A stretch of DNA of 64,000 nucleotides from Hyperoodon ampullatus (GCA_949752795.1 OX457062.1:96957777-97021776), one strand, 5' to 3'; shown: positions 31,776 to 43,749, numbered from the stretch's first letter. A program made the numbers and translations. The notes: generated by a model not told the origin, from the letters alone.

Positions 31776-32360
31776 TTTTGAGATATATATAGAAGCAATT
31801 CAATAGAGGAAAGATAGCATTTTCAGTAATGGTGCTGGAGCAGTTGGACACCATAAGCAAAAAAATGAATTTTGTCTTAAACTTCATATATTATATAAAA
31901 ATTAACTCGAACTGGATCATAGGCTTAAATAATGCAAACATAAAACTATAAAACTTTTAGGAAAAGAGCAGGAGAAATTTTTGGAATCTAGAGCTAGGCA
32001 AAGACTTCTCAGACTTGATATCAAAGGCAGGATTCATAGAAAGAAATTTTGATAAATTGGACTTCATGAAAACTAAAAACTTTTGCTCTGCTAAAGACTG
32101 TGTTAATAGAATGGAAAGATAAACTACAGACTGGGAGAAAATGTTTGTGAACCACATGTCCAGCAAAAGACTAGTGTCTGTAATATATGAAGAACTCTAA
32201 AACTCAATAGTGAAAAGAAACCAATTAGTAAATGACAGAAGACATGCAGAGACATTTGACTGACAAGGATATGCAGATGGTACATAAGCACAGGAAGAGA
32301 TGTTCAGCATTAGTTATTCGGGATTCAAAGTAGAGCCTCAATGAGATATCCTAAAAAAAA
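31776..32360 (+). mobile_element. Old L1 ORF2 C-terminal region, right part
   Basis: GAAGCAATTCAATAGAGGAA, AATAATGCAAACATAAAACT, GAAATTTTGATAAATTGGAC, TTCATGAAAACTAAAAACTT, ACTACAGACTGGGAGAAAAT continue the element left of the inserted fragment. Confidence 0.85.
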
Positions 32361-32589
32361 AGGTTAATTTAAAAAGAAGAAAAAAATAATACATGAACAT
32401 CATTAAGTTTGGTACATGCAAAAAGGAAGACTAAAGAAGAAAACAAAAAACACAAATGATCTCGCTACCTGTATATAACTTCCACTAGCATTTTATTGTT
32501 TTACACCTTTTTCTTTTTTGACTCTATGCATTTTAATTTTACATAATTAACTGAATATGGGGGTTGTATACTGCTCTTTTCAACAAACA

Positions 32590-32750
32590 TTATCATGAAT
32601 TTTTTTTGTATCTCTGAAAATTATCCATGAACATAATTTTAATAACTTTAATATTCATTGTATGGATGTACTCTAATTTATTTAGCCATTCCTCTCTTAT
32701 ACATTTTAAATATTTTTTTCCACATTAAACAATATTGTCTAGAGATGCAC
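32590..32750 (-). mobile_element. Old L1 remnant, left part
   Basis: TTCATTGTATGGATGTACTC, TAATTTATTTAGCCATTCCT are the reversed text of an old L1 ORF2 end. The sequence that should follow (TTGCTATTATAAATAATCCT) appears at 33409, so the copy is split by the insertions between. Confidence 0.6.
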
Positions 32751-32759
32751 ATTTGAGTA

Positions 32760-32883
32760 ATTAAACTATTAAAATACAAGGAGGTGATTACTGTAAACAC
32801 CAGGATAGTGGATACTTTGGAGGACAGAGAAGGGTTATTATTGGGATGAGGCACAAAGAGAAGCTCCTGGGGTGGCTGGCAGC
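32760..32883 (+). mobile_element. L1M-like 3' end, left part
   Basis: GTGATTACTGTAAACACCAG, GGATAGTGGATACTTTGGAG, TGGGGTGGCTGGCAGCATTC. It continues at 33273 after the SINE (TTCTTGACCCAGATGTCAGT). Confidence 0.6.
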
Positions 32884-32895
32884 ATTCTATTTCTT

Positions 32896-33272
32896 TTTCT
32901 TTTTTAAAATTTTACTCTTTTGTTCTTCTTGCTCTTTTTATTTATTTGTTTGTTTGTTTGTTTGTTTGTTTAAGGCTGCGTTGGGTCTTCGTTGCTGTGC
33001 GCAGGCTTTCTCTAGCGGTGAGTGGGGGCTACTCTTTGTTGTGGTGCACAGGCTTCTCACTGCGGTGGCTTCTCTTGTTGCGGAGCACGGGCTCTAGGTG
33101 TGCAGGCTTCAGTAGTTGTGGCTCACAGGCTCTAGAGTGCAGGCTCAGTAGTTGTGGCACACGGTCTTAGTTGCTCCGCAGCATGTGGGATCTTCCCGGA
33201 CCAGGATCGAACCCGTGTCCCCTGCATTGGCAGGTGGATTCTTAACCACTGCACCACCAGGGAAGTCCCAGA
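32896..33272 (-). mobile_element. CHR SINE, long form, nested
   Basis: Reversed long form with an extended T/TTTG-rich tail (32896-32971). The perfect 12-bp duplication ATTCTATTTCTT lies at 32884-32895 and 33273-33284. Minor internal deletions. Confidence 0.96.
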
Positions 33273-33284
33273 ATTCTATTTCTT

Positions 33285-33400
33285 GACCCAGATGTCAGTT
33301 ACAAAGAATATTCACCTTAGCTTATCAAGCTTTTACTTTTTCTTTCTGTATCCATGTTTTATTTTATAATAAAACTATCTTTTTATGAAGCCAAAAAAAA
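33285..33400 (+). mobile_element. L1M-like 3' end, right part
   Basis: GACCCAGATGTCAGTTACAA, TTTTATTTTATAATAAAACT continue the piece at 32760-32883. Short A run at 33393. Confidence 0.55.
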
Positions 33401-33630
33401 TTTTCATTCTGTTGCTATTATAAATAATCCTGTGATGAACATTTTTGTTTATAAACCACTGGAGGATTTCTGATTCCTTCCTTAGCACAGACTCTTCGAT
33501 GTGAAATTACCGTGTCATCAGGTGTGGGTATCTTACAGGCTTTTGAAAACTTTCACACATTGCCAAATACGAATACTTTACAGAAATACTGTTTCAGTGT
33601 ACGTCCCCTCATACTCCCCTTTCTTTGTAA
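33401..33630 (-). mobile_element. Old L1 remnant, right part
   Basis: GTTGCTATTATAAATAATCC, TGTGATGAACATTTTTGTTT, CACACATTGCCAAATACGAA: reversed L1 ORF2 end, continuing from 32750. Confidence 0.6.
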
Positions 33631-33686
33631 AAACTTTATTCTTTATTTTCTTTCTTTTTTAATTGCAGTAACTCCTGCTCTTTCTT

Positions 33687-33857
33687 ATTTATTTATTTAT
33701 GTATGTATTCATTCATTCATTCATTCATTCATTCATTCGGCTGTGCTGAGTCTTTCTGGCAGCATGCGGGATCTAGTTCCCTGACCAGGGATGGAACCCA
33801 GGGCCCCGCATTGGGGGCATGGAGTCTCAACCACTGGACCACCAGGGAAGTGCCCCT
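33687..33857 (-). mobile_element. CHR-type SINE, mini form, with (ATTC)n tail
   Basis: Tail ATTCATTCATTCATTCATTC (33708-33738), then reversed body GGCTGTGCTGAGTC to GGACCACCAGGGAAGTGCCC. Approximate duplication CTGCTCTTTCTT (33675-33686) / CTGCTCTTGCTT (33858-33869), one mismatch. Confidence 0.92.
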
Positions 33858-33869
33858 CTGCTCTTGCTT

Positions 33870-35110
33870 GAATTCTCTTTTCTCTAGGTTTCCAAACATC
33901 TTATCTTGGCTCTCCTCCTACAACTCTGTGTTTTTCTCAGTCTTCCAACATTGTTTCTCTTTATCCCGTAAATATTTGGGTTCATTAATGTTCCCTTCTC
34001 AGTCTCCTCTATTTATATTCTTTCTGGGCTAACCAGCGACGGGTCCATGTCTTCAGCTACAACTTACACCCAAATGACTCCTAAATCCCATGTCTCTTCT
34101 GAGTTTTAGGGTGCCGTTTCTAACTGTATCTTGGACATCTTGACCTTCTGCCACATAGATATCACAGACTTAATTCAGTTACCTAAAACAGAACTCATTA
34201 TTTATCTAACCAAAACAGCTTCTCCTTCTTCACCTAGTGGTATAAGCCAGAAATCTGAGAGTTAGCCTAGATTACTCCTTGAACCTTGCCTGGCGACTTC
34301 TTGTCAGTCACTAAGTTTTAAGATCCTGTTTTCAGGATAGACTTCTGATTTGTTACCTGCCCTTCATTCTCCGTTTCACTGCCTTTTAATTGAGGCACTC
34401 ATATTTTTTGAACTACTGCAGTATAGTTTTAACTGATTTTCCTGTTTCTGGCCTTTTATCCCTCAGTTCCAACCTCCACACTAAAACCAGTTTGATCTTT
34501 TTAAAGCATAAATTTTGGCATGTTACCTTCACTGTCTTCCATCTCCAGTAAAACAAAGCCCATTTTCCTTAGCATTGCATCAATGAGCCTGGTCTTGATT
34601 GCCATGGCCCCTCCCTGTTTTCCGTCTTCTTCACTGGTGGTGCCTGATTTGGCTCCTAGTCATGCTGAGCTAGTTTCCTCAATATATTATATATGAACTT
34701 TCTGGCCTTTGCCCATCTTGTTTTTATTTCCTACACGCCCCCTACCTCCTCTATCTACTGGCCAGATTTCTTTAATGGTTCAAGATTCAGGTAACATTAT
34801 AACCTCCTATGGGAAGCTTTCTTGCCCTCTGTAGAAAGAGTTAAGGGCTTCCTCATCTGTGTTTCCATCGTGACACATAACCATTTCTTTTTGCCACTTC
34901 CTATGCTGGTATCTTTTTTTAAGCGATAATTCTTTCCTTGACCATTACGCTGGATTGTAATATACACTTCTTTACCACCTAAACGCTGGATTGTAATATA
35001 CACTTCTTTACCACCTAAAGCAGGCACACCCTTTTTGTTTCCTTAAGAGAATGGCGTGCAACACATAGATGTTGAATAAATATTTCTTGACTAGATAAAG
35101 GAATGAATGA
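33870..35110 (+). mobile_element. Long L2 3' region
   Basis: More than 1.2 kb of L2-like, pyrimidine-rich text: CTCCTTGAACCTTGCCTGGC, TTTAAAGCATAAATTTTGGC, TCACTGTCTTCCATCTCCAG, AATGAGCCTGGTCTTGATTG, GGGAAGCTTTCTTGCCCTCT, then the terminal ATGTTGAATAAATATTTCTT and AATGAATGAACG. All frames are closed. A 36-bp tandem duplication lies inside at 34947-35018. Confidence 0.75.
34947..35018 (+). repeat. Perfect 36-bp tandem duplication
   Basis: The unit begins ACGCTGGATTGTAATATACA and ends TTACCACCTAA. Copies lie at 34947-34982 and 34983-35018 and are identical. There is no internal simple repeat, so this looks like a recent local duplication in an old L2. Confidence 0.97.
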
Positions 35111-35159
35111 ACGAAAGGTTTCATGCTGATAAATGAAAAAAGGTTTAACTTTAAGGAAA

Positions 35160-35350
35160 ATCACAGAATTTAGAGTCATAGCACTTGAATTTGAGTCCTA
35201 CCGTTATTTCTTACCGTCTTCATAATTTTAGGCAATTCATTTCCTTTCTCTGAGCTTCAGTTCTTTTGCAAAATGGAGGTAATAATAGTAGTAGTAATAA
35301 TAATACAAGTGCTTTTTAAACAATAAATACTCTGTAAATTTTAGTTAGTA
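35160..35350 (+). mobile_element. MIR fragment
   Basis: AATTTAGAGTCATAGCACTT, GAATTTGAGTCCTACCGTTA, TTAGGCAATTCATTTCCTTT, GAGCTTCAGTTCTTTTGCAA, AATGGAGGTAATAATAGTAG in forward MIR order. Confidence 0.85.
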
Positions 35351-36927
35351 TTATTATCAGTAATAAAAAGCATCCTGTATGTTCAGGCTGCATGTGTGTA
35401 ATGCAGTATCTTCATTGAAATAAGATAAGAATGACTCAGAACTTAGGGAAGACATACCCATCAATTACAAGATAGTTTAGTTTACCTTACTTTGCTATAA
35501 TTTGGTTGCATTGTTGACCCATTGGTTTATTTTTGCATTGTCTCATCACATGTTTAGACACTGAAGATGGGTTAGGGTGAGTCATTTTCAGAAAACAGCC
35601 TTCCCTGAAAGTAGTCCATATGCTTATTGTCTGTGATGTGAAATTTCCAGGATGATGAACTATGCAGATATTAACAAGAGTTCCATGCTATTTTCTAATG
35701 TGGTTTGACTTTTCTAACCATTGTCGGTGACAGACTTGTGTACTACTAGTCCACCCTGTTTTCCATGTTTTCTATACAGAGATGTATAGTTAGAACAGTG
35801 ATGAGTAATATGTTTTCCAGAAATGCTACTGTAACCTTTAAGTCTAGATGGGTAGATTGAGCATTTAAAGCTATGGCTTGTTCACTGCTTCTGGATGACT
35901 ATATGTTCCTACCAAATGAATCACTTTATGAATACACATGAGCTTATAAACACGACTTTAAAAAGAAATTTTTGTGTTCTGAAAAAAAAATTACGTTGGT
36001 AGTATTTTCCAAGGGTTGTTGTTTTGGAGGGGTTGGGGGTGAGAAGAAGCTTTCCATTAGTCTTAGAAATTCTTTGAATAATATATGTATACACACATTT
36101 TTTTCCCCATTCATGCTACATTTTAATGACGTCTCTGGCCTTATTTTCTCCATCCTTTTTTCCATCTGGTTTCTTAAATTCACTGTTTCCTCCTCACACT
36201 TTAGGCAGGTGAAACAGCAATGACTCATTTTAAGCTTATGAGTGGGGGCGCTCAGTGGCTGGAGGGCCAGTAGATGTGAGAGCACTAAATGGTCAGCACC
36301 CAGGTGGTAAGGCTTGTTGCAGAGATATGCCCATTCAGTCTTTTATTAATGTATAATTTGTCGGTTAGATTACTTTGTCCAGTTGTATTTATATTTGACC
36401 TGGAGTTCAACCATGTATTGCTTTGCAACATTTTTAACCGTTAAAAATAACGGTTGTGTTCTGATCAATGCGTATACCCTCAAGTTATTATTCAGCCCCA
36501 TTGTAGGCTTTTATTTTTTTTCTTCAGCACATCAGTAGCACACAGCAGCTCAGAGTGGTCAAAATTGTTTCATTAGTACCTTAGTGAGCATTCACAATAT
36601 ATCATCGTGCAAAATGCAAGTACCCCCTTTATCTGTGTTTCCCCTTTTTGGCTTGCAGAGACTGTAAATTTCTTGCATTTAAATTTATTTCACATAATCT
36701 TAAAGATTTTGATTTATGCATGGTACCATTTTGTTTTCCTGATAAAAATGGCTATTATAAAACCCAAGTTTGAGAACTTAATAAGAATGGTCTAGCAATG
36801 AACACAAGTATTGTGTGAAGTAGTGAGAAAAGCCTTGGAGAGGCTGTCAGAAGCCTCTAGTTCCAGGTCTGGTGGTGCTCTTAACTCACCATGTTGTCTT
36901 GGCTTATAATAACCTAACAATAAAAAT
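35351..36927. other. Unique stretch, no gene seen
   Basis: About 1.6 kb with no named repeat or exon. The open frame on the minus strand around 35944-36285 has no recognisable domain. Confidence 0.45.
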
Positions 36928-36938
36928 AACACCTTATT

Positions 36939-37060
36939 GGGAATTCCCTGGTGGTCCAGTGGTTAGGACTCTGAGCTTTCACTGCTGTGCACGTGGGTTC
37001 AGTCCCTGGTCGGGGAACTAAGCTCCCACAAGCCACGTGGTGGCCAAAACAAGACAAAAA
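36939..37060 (+). mobile_element. CHR-type SINE, mini form
   Basis: GGGAATTCCCTGGTGGTCCA through GGTTCAGTCCCTGGTCGGGG to a CAAGACAAAAA tail. Duplication AACACCTTATT (36928-36938) / AACACCATATT (37061-37071), one mismatch. Confidence 0.95.
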
Positions 37061-37071
37061 AACACCATATT

Positions 37072-37262
37072 GTATGTAATGCTCTGCTGTTTACAAAGCA
37101 ATTTTATAGAAAATACTGGGCGGAGATATGATTATACCAATTTTATAATGAGGAAGTGTAAAGAGTTTAAGAATTTGCTCAAGGTCATACACCTGGCAAT
37201 GGCTAGGACCAGATTGACTTTTATTCCATGGTCTCCTTTTTAGTTACACCATACTGCCTCTC
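37072..37262 (-). mobile_element. MIR fragment
   Basis: Reversed MIR: ACCAATTTTATAATGAGGAA, AGAATTTGCTCAAGGTCATA, CACCTGGCAATGGCTAGGAC, TTACACCATACTGCCTCTC. The mini SINE at 36939 inserted at or next to its left edge. Confidence 0.8.
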
Positions 37263-38714
37263 ATCTTACTTTTAATTGTAAAGTGAAGTGTTGGACCAGA
37301 TCAGTGATTTTTTTCAAGCTCTATTTACCCAGAGTCCCAGGATTCTGTAGAGTGGCCTCCTGGTTTGCTTGTGAATAAGGATAGAAATATGGGGAAAGCT
37401 GTTTAGACTGGGCACAGAGTGGAAATGTGGGGTGTGGTGGTGGCTGCACATTTCCAAATGACCTGTGGGTCTTTTTCTGCATCTGTTATTATTGATGGAT
37501 GATTCTGTATCTTTTTAGTGTCATGGGGCAAAAAGAAGGCGGAAAGTCGTCTGAAAGTTTGAAAACAACCACATTAGATGGTTTCTAAGGTCATGTTTCA
37601 GCCTAGGAGACTGAAAAACATTACGGCTTTAACTTTGGTAGTGTCACCAGATGAGCCCATGGGAACATTGCAACCTTACATCAGTTTAGTGTTATAAAGC
37701 ACTATTGAAGCCCTGTTTATCTTCCAAGATAGTCTATTCTTACATGCTGAAGTGGCTATATTTAATAGTCTTTAGGGAAGAGGAGAATGTCAGAAATGAA
37801 CATGGGTAATTACATTTATGTAGCCAGTGTTGGTAATACTTTTTTTTTTTTTACGACTGCTAGTAAGAATGACTGACTTTGGAGTTGCACTGGAGTTATT
37901 TTGAAGAGCTATTTAAAAAAACGAACATGTTGTAATTTAGCTTACACTAGTTATCTTGGGTGTCACTTGTGTTTTCTCTGACATGCCAATGGTTAAACCT
38001 GGCATTTCTATCAAGAAGGAACCCCCCCTCCCGCCGTCAACCCCTTTTTAAAATTTCAGAGTAAAAGGTGTTTTTATTAACCCTTGAAATAGAGATCCTG
38101 TTATGTACTCATTTCTGGGTTTACTTCTGAACAAAATAGACCTGGCTTTTCAGCTAAAATGTTCTTTTAGCTACTTGCTGATGAAAGTGGCAATTTCCAT
38201 TTGTAATATAAATCATGTACTTTTGTACTATTTTACATTCCTCACTTGCTCTGCACAATCTGATAAGCATCTCACTGACAATTATGAGAGACTAATTTGG
38301 GCCATGTAGTTACCAATGAAATTTCAATTCATTTCTTCTTAATCTGCCTCAGAGGAGACATCTATGCTTTTTTCCATGATGCCTTTGACACAGGGATGGT
38401 TTGTGTTATTTTGCCTGGTATCTGAGGCAACTCTAGTCGATGAACGTGGTTTACATGCTCACAGGCAGATGCACTTCTCCGCCCTGCCCTGAGACCCTCT
38501 CCTTTCTGCTTAGTGGAGGCTGTGAAGGCCCCGTGGCCACTTGATTCCCTAGGAATTACTTAGTGCACCGAAGTTGGAGATAACAGGCTGAGGAAAAAAA
38601 GAGCAAGTTTTTCAACTGGGATTTTTGTCTTTTTGTGGTGTGATATGGGGCTTCCCCTTGGTGCTTCCTAACTCAAGTGTTTGATTATTAAATAATCATC
38701 TTTGATGCTTGTAT
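37263..38714. other. Unique stretch, no gene seen
   Basis: T run at 37841-37852. No exon or named repeat. Confidence 0.45.
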
Positions 38715-38880
38715 TTTTTAGGTAAAATTTGTATACTGGGCAATGCACAGATCTTCAGTATACAATTCAGTGAGATTTATTAAATGTTATAACCACCACC
38801 TTAATCAAGATAGAACATTTCTGTCATTCACGTGGTTCTCTTGTGCTTTCCTCTAGTCAGTTCCCAGACATATTTACTTG
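38715..38880 (-). mobile_element. Probable L1M 3'-end fragment
   Basis: GTATACAATTCAGTGAGATT, ATTAAATGTTATAACCACCA and CCTTAATCAAGATAGAACAT resemble the reversed L1M 3' text also seen at 31640-31760. Diverged. Confidence 0.55.
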
Positions 38881-40459
38881 TATAATAAAAAGATTTTGAC
38901 ATGCCCAAGTACAAAATGATCAGGACTTTGTTTCTGTAGCAACTGGTAGTATAAATAATACAAAGTAAAATTTACTTAAAACTTTTTTTTTGGTAGTAAA
39001 GCCTGTATATATAGGCAGAAGATCTTCCTTAACCAATTAATAGAATTTTTGATAATAATTGACAAAGTGGTAAGCAAAGCAGCCCTGCTACTTTTGGTAT
39101 AGACTTTATATCTTAAAACATAGTCTCTTATGTGTGAAATTGAGAATTGAGAGGTGCTTTCTATACTAAGGTGGAAAACAGAGGCTTCAGGCAGTCTTTT
39201 TTGAGTAGTCTTTATACCAAGTCAAAGGCAGAGAGGACATTGGCCCAGGGGCCAGGTCCTCACTTTTTTTTTTGTATCCTCAGGGCGTCTCCCCCTGTTT
39301 GTAAAACCTCATTTACCTCACTAGGCTGTTATGGGCATTGGTTAATGTTTGGAAAATTCTGGGTAAGGAGTGGTTTCTGTCCATTTGCTCTTTACCAAGG
39401 AGATTGAGCAAACGTGTACTACGTGGTTGACCTTTGATAAGCACCACTCCTTCTCAGCCCAAATTGATCCCATTTTTCTTTTGTGCAAATAGTTCTGGAG
39501 GTTTAATGTTTGTTTTTCACTACACATGCAGTGTGCTTGCTCTTCTTGTGGAGAAACTGCCCAAATGACCGTGGATGACCCAGGCTCTTCTCAAGGGTGT
39601 GTGCTTTGTGAGAACTGGCCAAGTTGGCTGTGGCACATACTTTTTCTGAACAAACGAATATATAGTTTCATCTGGCTCCTGTAGTCAAGCCTCTGGTTTG
39701 GGAGGTTGTTTTTCTTTTTTGTGTCGTTGTTTCTGTTTTAGCTAGTAGTAATTCAGGTGGTTGAGGTGGGGCTTTTCTTTGGGGAAGGTGCCACTTTGAA
39801 CTTCCCTTTCAGGTAGGAATAGTGTAGCCCCTTATGGGTTAGTAGTATCAGTAAATACTTGTTTTGTAGCTTCTTCTTTGATTAAGGAAAATAAAGGGGC
39901 AGAAAATGGTTTTGTTTTGTAGTCCTGCTATTAGTTAACAACGATTTCTTGAGATATCTCTTTCTCTAATATTGAACACAGTGTTTATTAGTATTATCCA
40001 AGTACATTTTGGAAAAAGTATTTTTATTTCATACTGAGGAAAGAAGAAGCAACATCAGCCCTCTGTTCTGCTAAGCCTGAAGTCCTATTAGTAGGATAGT
40101 TTCAGGTTAATAGAGATTATGTGTCTGGTCCCGGTAATATATGTCTCTGGAGAGGAAGGTCACAGCAAAATGATACAAATGAATGAGTACTGAAGAATGG
40201 AAATGTGATATGAAATTCCTGCAGGCTTCTTAATCCAACCCCTATCTTGTGTCAAGGGAGATGGAATTGACGTCACTGTGCCTTACATAAGGCCACTGAT
40301 CTACAGTTTCACTGCTCCTGAAATTGTGTGGGGCATATGAGGCTTCTGTGTAATTTGTTCGATGTGTGCCTATTGGAAACCTCTATACCACTTAAATTCA
40401 AAATAGCAAATATCCCTTTATTCTTTGACAGGATTATTAAGGGAACAAAAAAGTCGTTT
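38881..40459. other. Unique stretch, no gene seen
   Basis: No repeat or exon recognised over about 1.6 kb. Confidence 0.45.
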
Positions 40460-40474
40460 AAAATACTGTTCCAG

Positions 40475-40823
40475 GGCTTTCCTGGTGGCACAGTGGTTAA
40501 GAATCCAGTGCAGGGGACATGGGTTCAAGCCCTGGTCTGGGAAGATCCCACATGCCGTGGAGCATCTAAGCCCATGTGCCCCAACTACTGAGCCTGCGCT
40601 CCAGAGCCTGCGAGCTACAACTACTGAGCCCGCGCGCCTAGAGCCCGTGCTTTACAACAAGAGAAGCCACTGCAATGAGAAGCCCGCTACAATGAGTAAC
40701 CCCGGCTCGCCGCAACTAGAGAAAAGCCTGTGCGCAGCAACGAAGACCCAACACAGCCAAAAATGAAATGAAATGAAATGAAAGAAAATGAAATTTATTT
40801 AAAAATAAATTAATTAATTAAAT
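40475..40823 (+). mobile_element. CHR SINE, long form, small head deletion
   Basis: Forward copy with a duplication of 15 bp, AAAATACTGTTCCAG (40460-40474) / AAAATACTCTTCCAG (40824-40838), one mismatch. The usual CTGCCTGCCAATGCAGG is shortened to CCAGTGCAGG, a loss of about ten bases between boxes A and B. The tail holds ATGAAATGAAATGAA units. Confidence 0.97.
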
Positions 40824-40838
40824 AAAATACTCTTCCAG

Positions 40839-41694
40839 TGATTTCAGGTTTTTTTTTTTTTAACCTGTTCTATTAGTTTAGTCTGTGGTTATGTGGCACC
40901 TAAGCATTAAGTTGTGACCCTTAATAATTATTATTCACAGTTATTATTATTTACTGTATTATTATTATACAGTAAATAAACTGTAATTATTATTTACAGT
41001 TTTGGGGTTTGTCCAAACCTAAAGTACAATATAAATTAAAGTTTATCTCAGTCTTTTTAGTAGTTTCTAATTCTTAAAAGGGCATTGATAGATAATTAAT
41101 ATAATTTCCCAATTAAATTAGCTTCATTCTTGCCCCATTTGATCACCTGTTGGCCAACTTCAAGAATGTTAAGGATCCTTAAAAAAAAAAAAAAAAAAAG
41201 GGAATATTAGTTTCCTGATATACTGTCCACTTTGAACCTCAGTGATTAAAGTTTCAGATTGTTTACTTGGAAAATGTCATTTCCAGTATCTGCTTTATCA
41301 CTTAGAAACCTTTGTAACTGCAGGATTTTGCTGTTGACTTCCCTAAAGTCAAACGTTATTGCTTAGTAGTGAACAAAATCAGAACGAATGAGAATTTGGC
41401 CCTAAAGGGGCTAAAATCTACATTTTGCAGTCTGTTATGAAAAGGTTGATTTCTAAGCTTAAATAGTGAGAGAAGAGGAGAGGAGGAGATTTTGATTTCT
41501 CATGAGCTTTGTTAATTGTGAATGTCTTAACTGTCTTAACTGGGAATTTTGTTTTGAACTCTCTTTGTAATTATTTACTAATAAAACTGCCCCTTGCTGT
41601 GACCTTCAGTAGGTCAGTTCTAGTCTTTGGACTGTTTTTTGTTGGTGGTGGTTTTTTGTTTGTTTTAGTTTGTTTTTTCTTTTTTTCTCTCTCT
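40839..41694. other. Unique A/T-rich stretch, no gene seen
   Basis: Includes a TTTACTGTATTATTATTATACAGTAAA palindrome-like hairpin (about 40951-40978, longer than quoted elsewhere) and an A run at 41181-41199. Confidence 0.45.
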
Positions 41695-42716
41695 CTTTTA
41701 ATAGACTTTATTTTTTAGAGCAGTTTCGGGTTCAAAGCAAAATTGAATGGAAGGTACTATAGATATTTCTTGTATACCTTTTACCCCAACTCATGCATCG
41801 CCTCTCCCATTATCAATATCCCCCACCAGAGTGGTATGTTTGTTATAATTGATGATCCTACATTGACGCATCATTATTACCCAAAGTCCCACAGTTTACT
41901 TTAGAGATCCCTCTTGGTGTTGTACATTCTATGGGTTTGGACAAACATATGATGACATGTATTCAGCATTATGGGTTGTATCATGCAGAATAGTTTCACT
42001 GCCCTAAAAATCCTGTGGATCCACCTATTTATTTCTCCCTCTCCCTAACCCTAACAGCCACAAATTATTTTACTATCTCCATAAATTTGCTTTTTTCAGA
42101 ATGTCATATTATAATTGGAATCATGGAGTATGTAGCCTGTTTAGATTGGTTTCTTTCACTTGGCAGTATGCATTTAAGTTTCCTCCATGTCTTTTAATGG
42201 CTTGTTAGCTCATTTCTTTGTATTACTGAATAATATTCCACTGTATGGTTGTACCACAGTTTAATTATCCATTTACCCACTGACGGACAGCTCAGTTGCT
42301 TCCAAGTTTTGGCAGTTACGAATAAGGCTGCTATAAATATCCATATGCAGTTTTTCATGTGGACCTAAATTTTCAACTCATTTGGGTAAATACCAAGGAG
42401 CACAATTATTGATTGTATAGTAAGAGTATGTTTAGTTTTGTAAGAAACCGCCAAACTGCCTTCCAAAGTTGGCTGTACCATTTTGCATTCCCACCAGCAA
42501 TGAATGAAAGATCCTATTACTCTACATCCTTGCCAGCATTTGATGATGACAGTGTTCTAGATTTTTGCCACTTTAATAGGTGTGTAGTGATATTCCGTTG
42601 CTGTTTTAATTTGCATTTTCCTGATGACATATTATGTAGAGCATCTTTTCACGTGCTTATTGCCATCTGTGTATCTTCTTTGGTGAGGTGTCGGTTAAGG
42701 TCTTCAGCCCAGTTTT
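41695..42716 (-). mobile_element. Old L1 (ORF2 end to 3'UTR), left part
   Basis: Long reversed L1M text: TTATTTTTTAGAGCAGTTTC, AACTCATGCATCGCCTCTCC, GTATTACTGAATAATATTCC, CTGCTATAAATATCCATATG, GTAAATACCAAGGAGCACAA, TTCCCACCAGCAATGAATGA, TTGCATTTTCCTGATGACAT. Many frameshifts. It continues beyond the nested SINE at 42734. Confidence 0.9.
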
Positions 42717-42733
42717 AGATCAGATTTTTTTTA

Positions 42734-42923
42734 TTTTTTAAATTTTATTTATTTATTTCGATTGTGCCTGTCTTAGTTGCGGCAGGGGGGCTCCTTAGTT
42801 GCAGCTTGCAGGCTCCTTAGTTGCGGCATGCATGTGGGATCTAGTTTCCTGACCAGGGATCAAACCCGCGTCCCCTGCATTGGAAGGTGGATTCTTAACC
42901 ACTGCGCCACCAGGGAAGACCCC
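42734..42923 (-). mobile_element. CHR-type SINE, mini form, nested in L1
   Basis: Reversed copy, TTTATTTCGATTGTGCCTGT to GCCACCAGGGAAGACC. The perfect 17-bp duplication AGATCAGATTTTTTTTA lies at 42717-42733 and 42924-42940. Confidence 0.97.
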
Positions 42924-43075
42924 AGATCAGATTTTTTTTAATTGTTGAGTTTAAATTAGAGTTCTTTGTATGTTTTGGATAATAGTCCTTTGTCAGACTT
43001 GTCTTTGCAAATATTTTCTCCCAGTCTGCGGTTTGTCTTCTCATTCTCTTGAGGCATCACATTTTTCCATTTGTA
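42924..43075 (-). mobile_element. Old L1, right part
   Basis: TTCTTTGTATGTTTTGGATA, ATAGTCCTTTGTCAGACTTG, CAAATATTTTCTCCCAGTCT, GTTTGTCTTCTCATTCTCTT continue the element left of the SINE. Confidence 0.88.
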
Positions 43076-43749
43076 AAATTAGGACTTCTATTATGATGGC
43101 TAGTGTCCATTACATTTCTGAGATTCTGCAATCTACTCATTTCCTTTAAAATGTTATAATAATCCAGTCTTTCACATTTTCAGAGTTGCTATTCTCTGAG
43201 GCATATGGTCATAGCATTTCTTTTTCTTCTTGCTTTCTTCGCGGCAACATTTGCCTACTTGCTGAGGATTGGAGTTGATTGGACTGACCGGGGGCTCTTT
43301 CTTTCCTGTTGTTCTATTTGTATTACACCTAAAGCTTCTATAAAGATGATTAAGATCAGTTCCTGCCGTCAAAAATAATACGTTTTTGGACTAGGTCAAT
43401 GGTATTTGATGAGTGACGCTCTCATTTGGAGTTGTCATTTGGTCAGAATTAGTGAGTACTATTGTATTTAGGTATCAGCTGCAGGTTTTCCCCTAAGGTG
43501 CTATGCAGTTTTCACATTATCTGGGATTTCATCCTTTCTTCTCCTACCCTCTCATATTTTATGCCAATTTAGGGGCTCATATTTTATGCCAATTTAGGGG
43601 CATCATCTCTTCCTACATCCTAAATGAAAGGTAGGGTATGAAGTATTCATATTTTCGTGTTCCATGGTATTTTCTTCTCTATGCTTGATTTACCCATATC
43701 TAAAACAATATTGCGCAATAGCTTAATAATACCGTATATTTGGTATGTT
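43076..43749. other. Unique stretch with a 25-bp tandem duplication
   Basis: No gene seen. The duplication is listed separately. Confidence 0.45.
43551..43600 (+). repeat. Perfect 25-bp tandem duplication
   Basis: Unit CTCATATTTTATGCCAATTT plus AGGGG, copies at 43551-43575 and 43576-43600, identical. Confidence 0.97.

Noticed and set aside
36939..37071. Possible processed pseudogene because of direct repeats and an A tail
   Set aside because: The sequence between is a mini CHR-type SINE.
42040..42056. CCCTAACCCTAAC, telomere-like
   Set aside because: Only two units within an old L1; chance resemblance.
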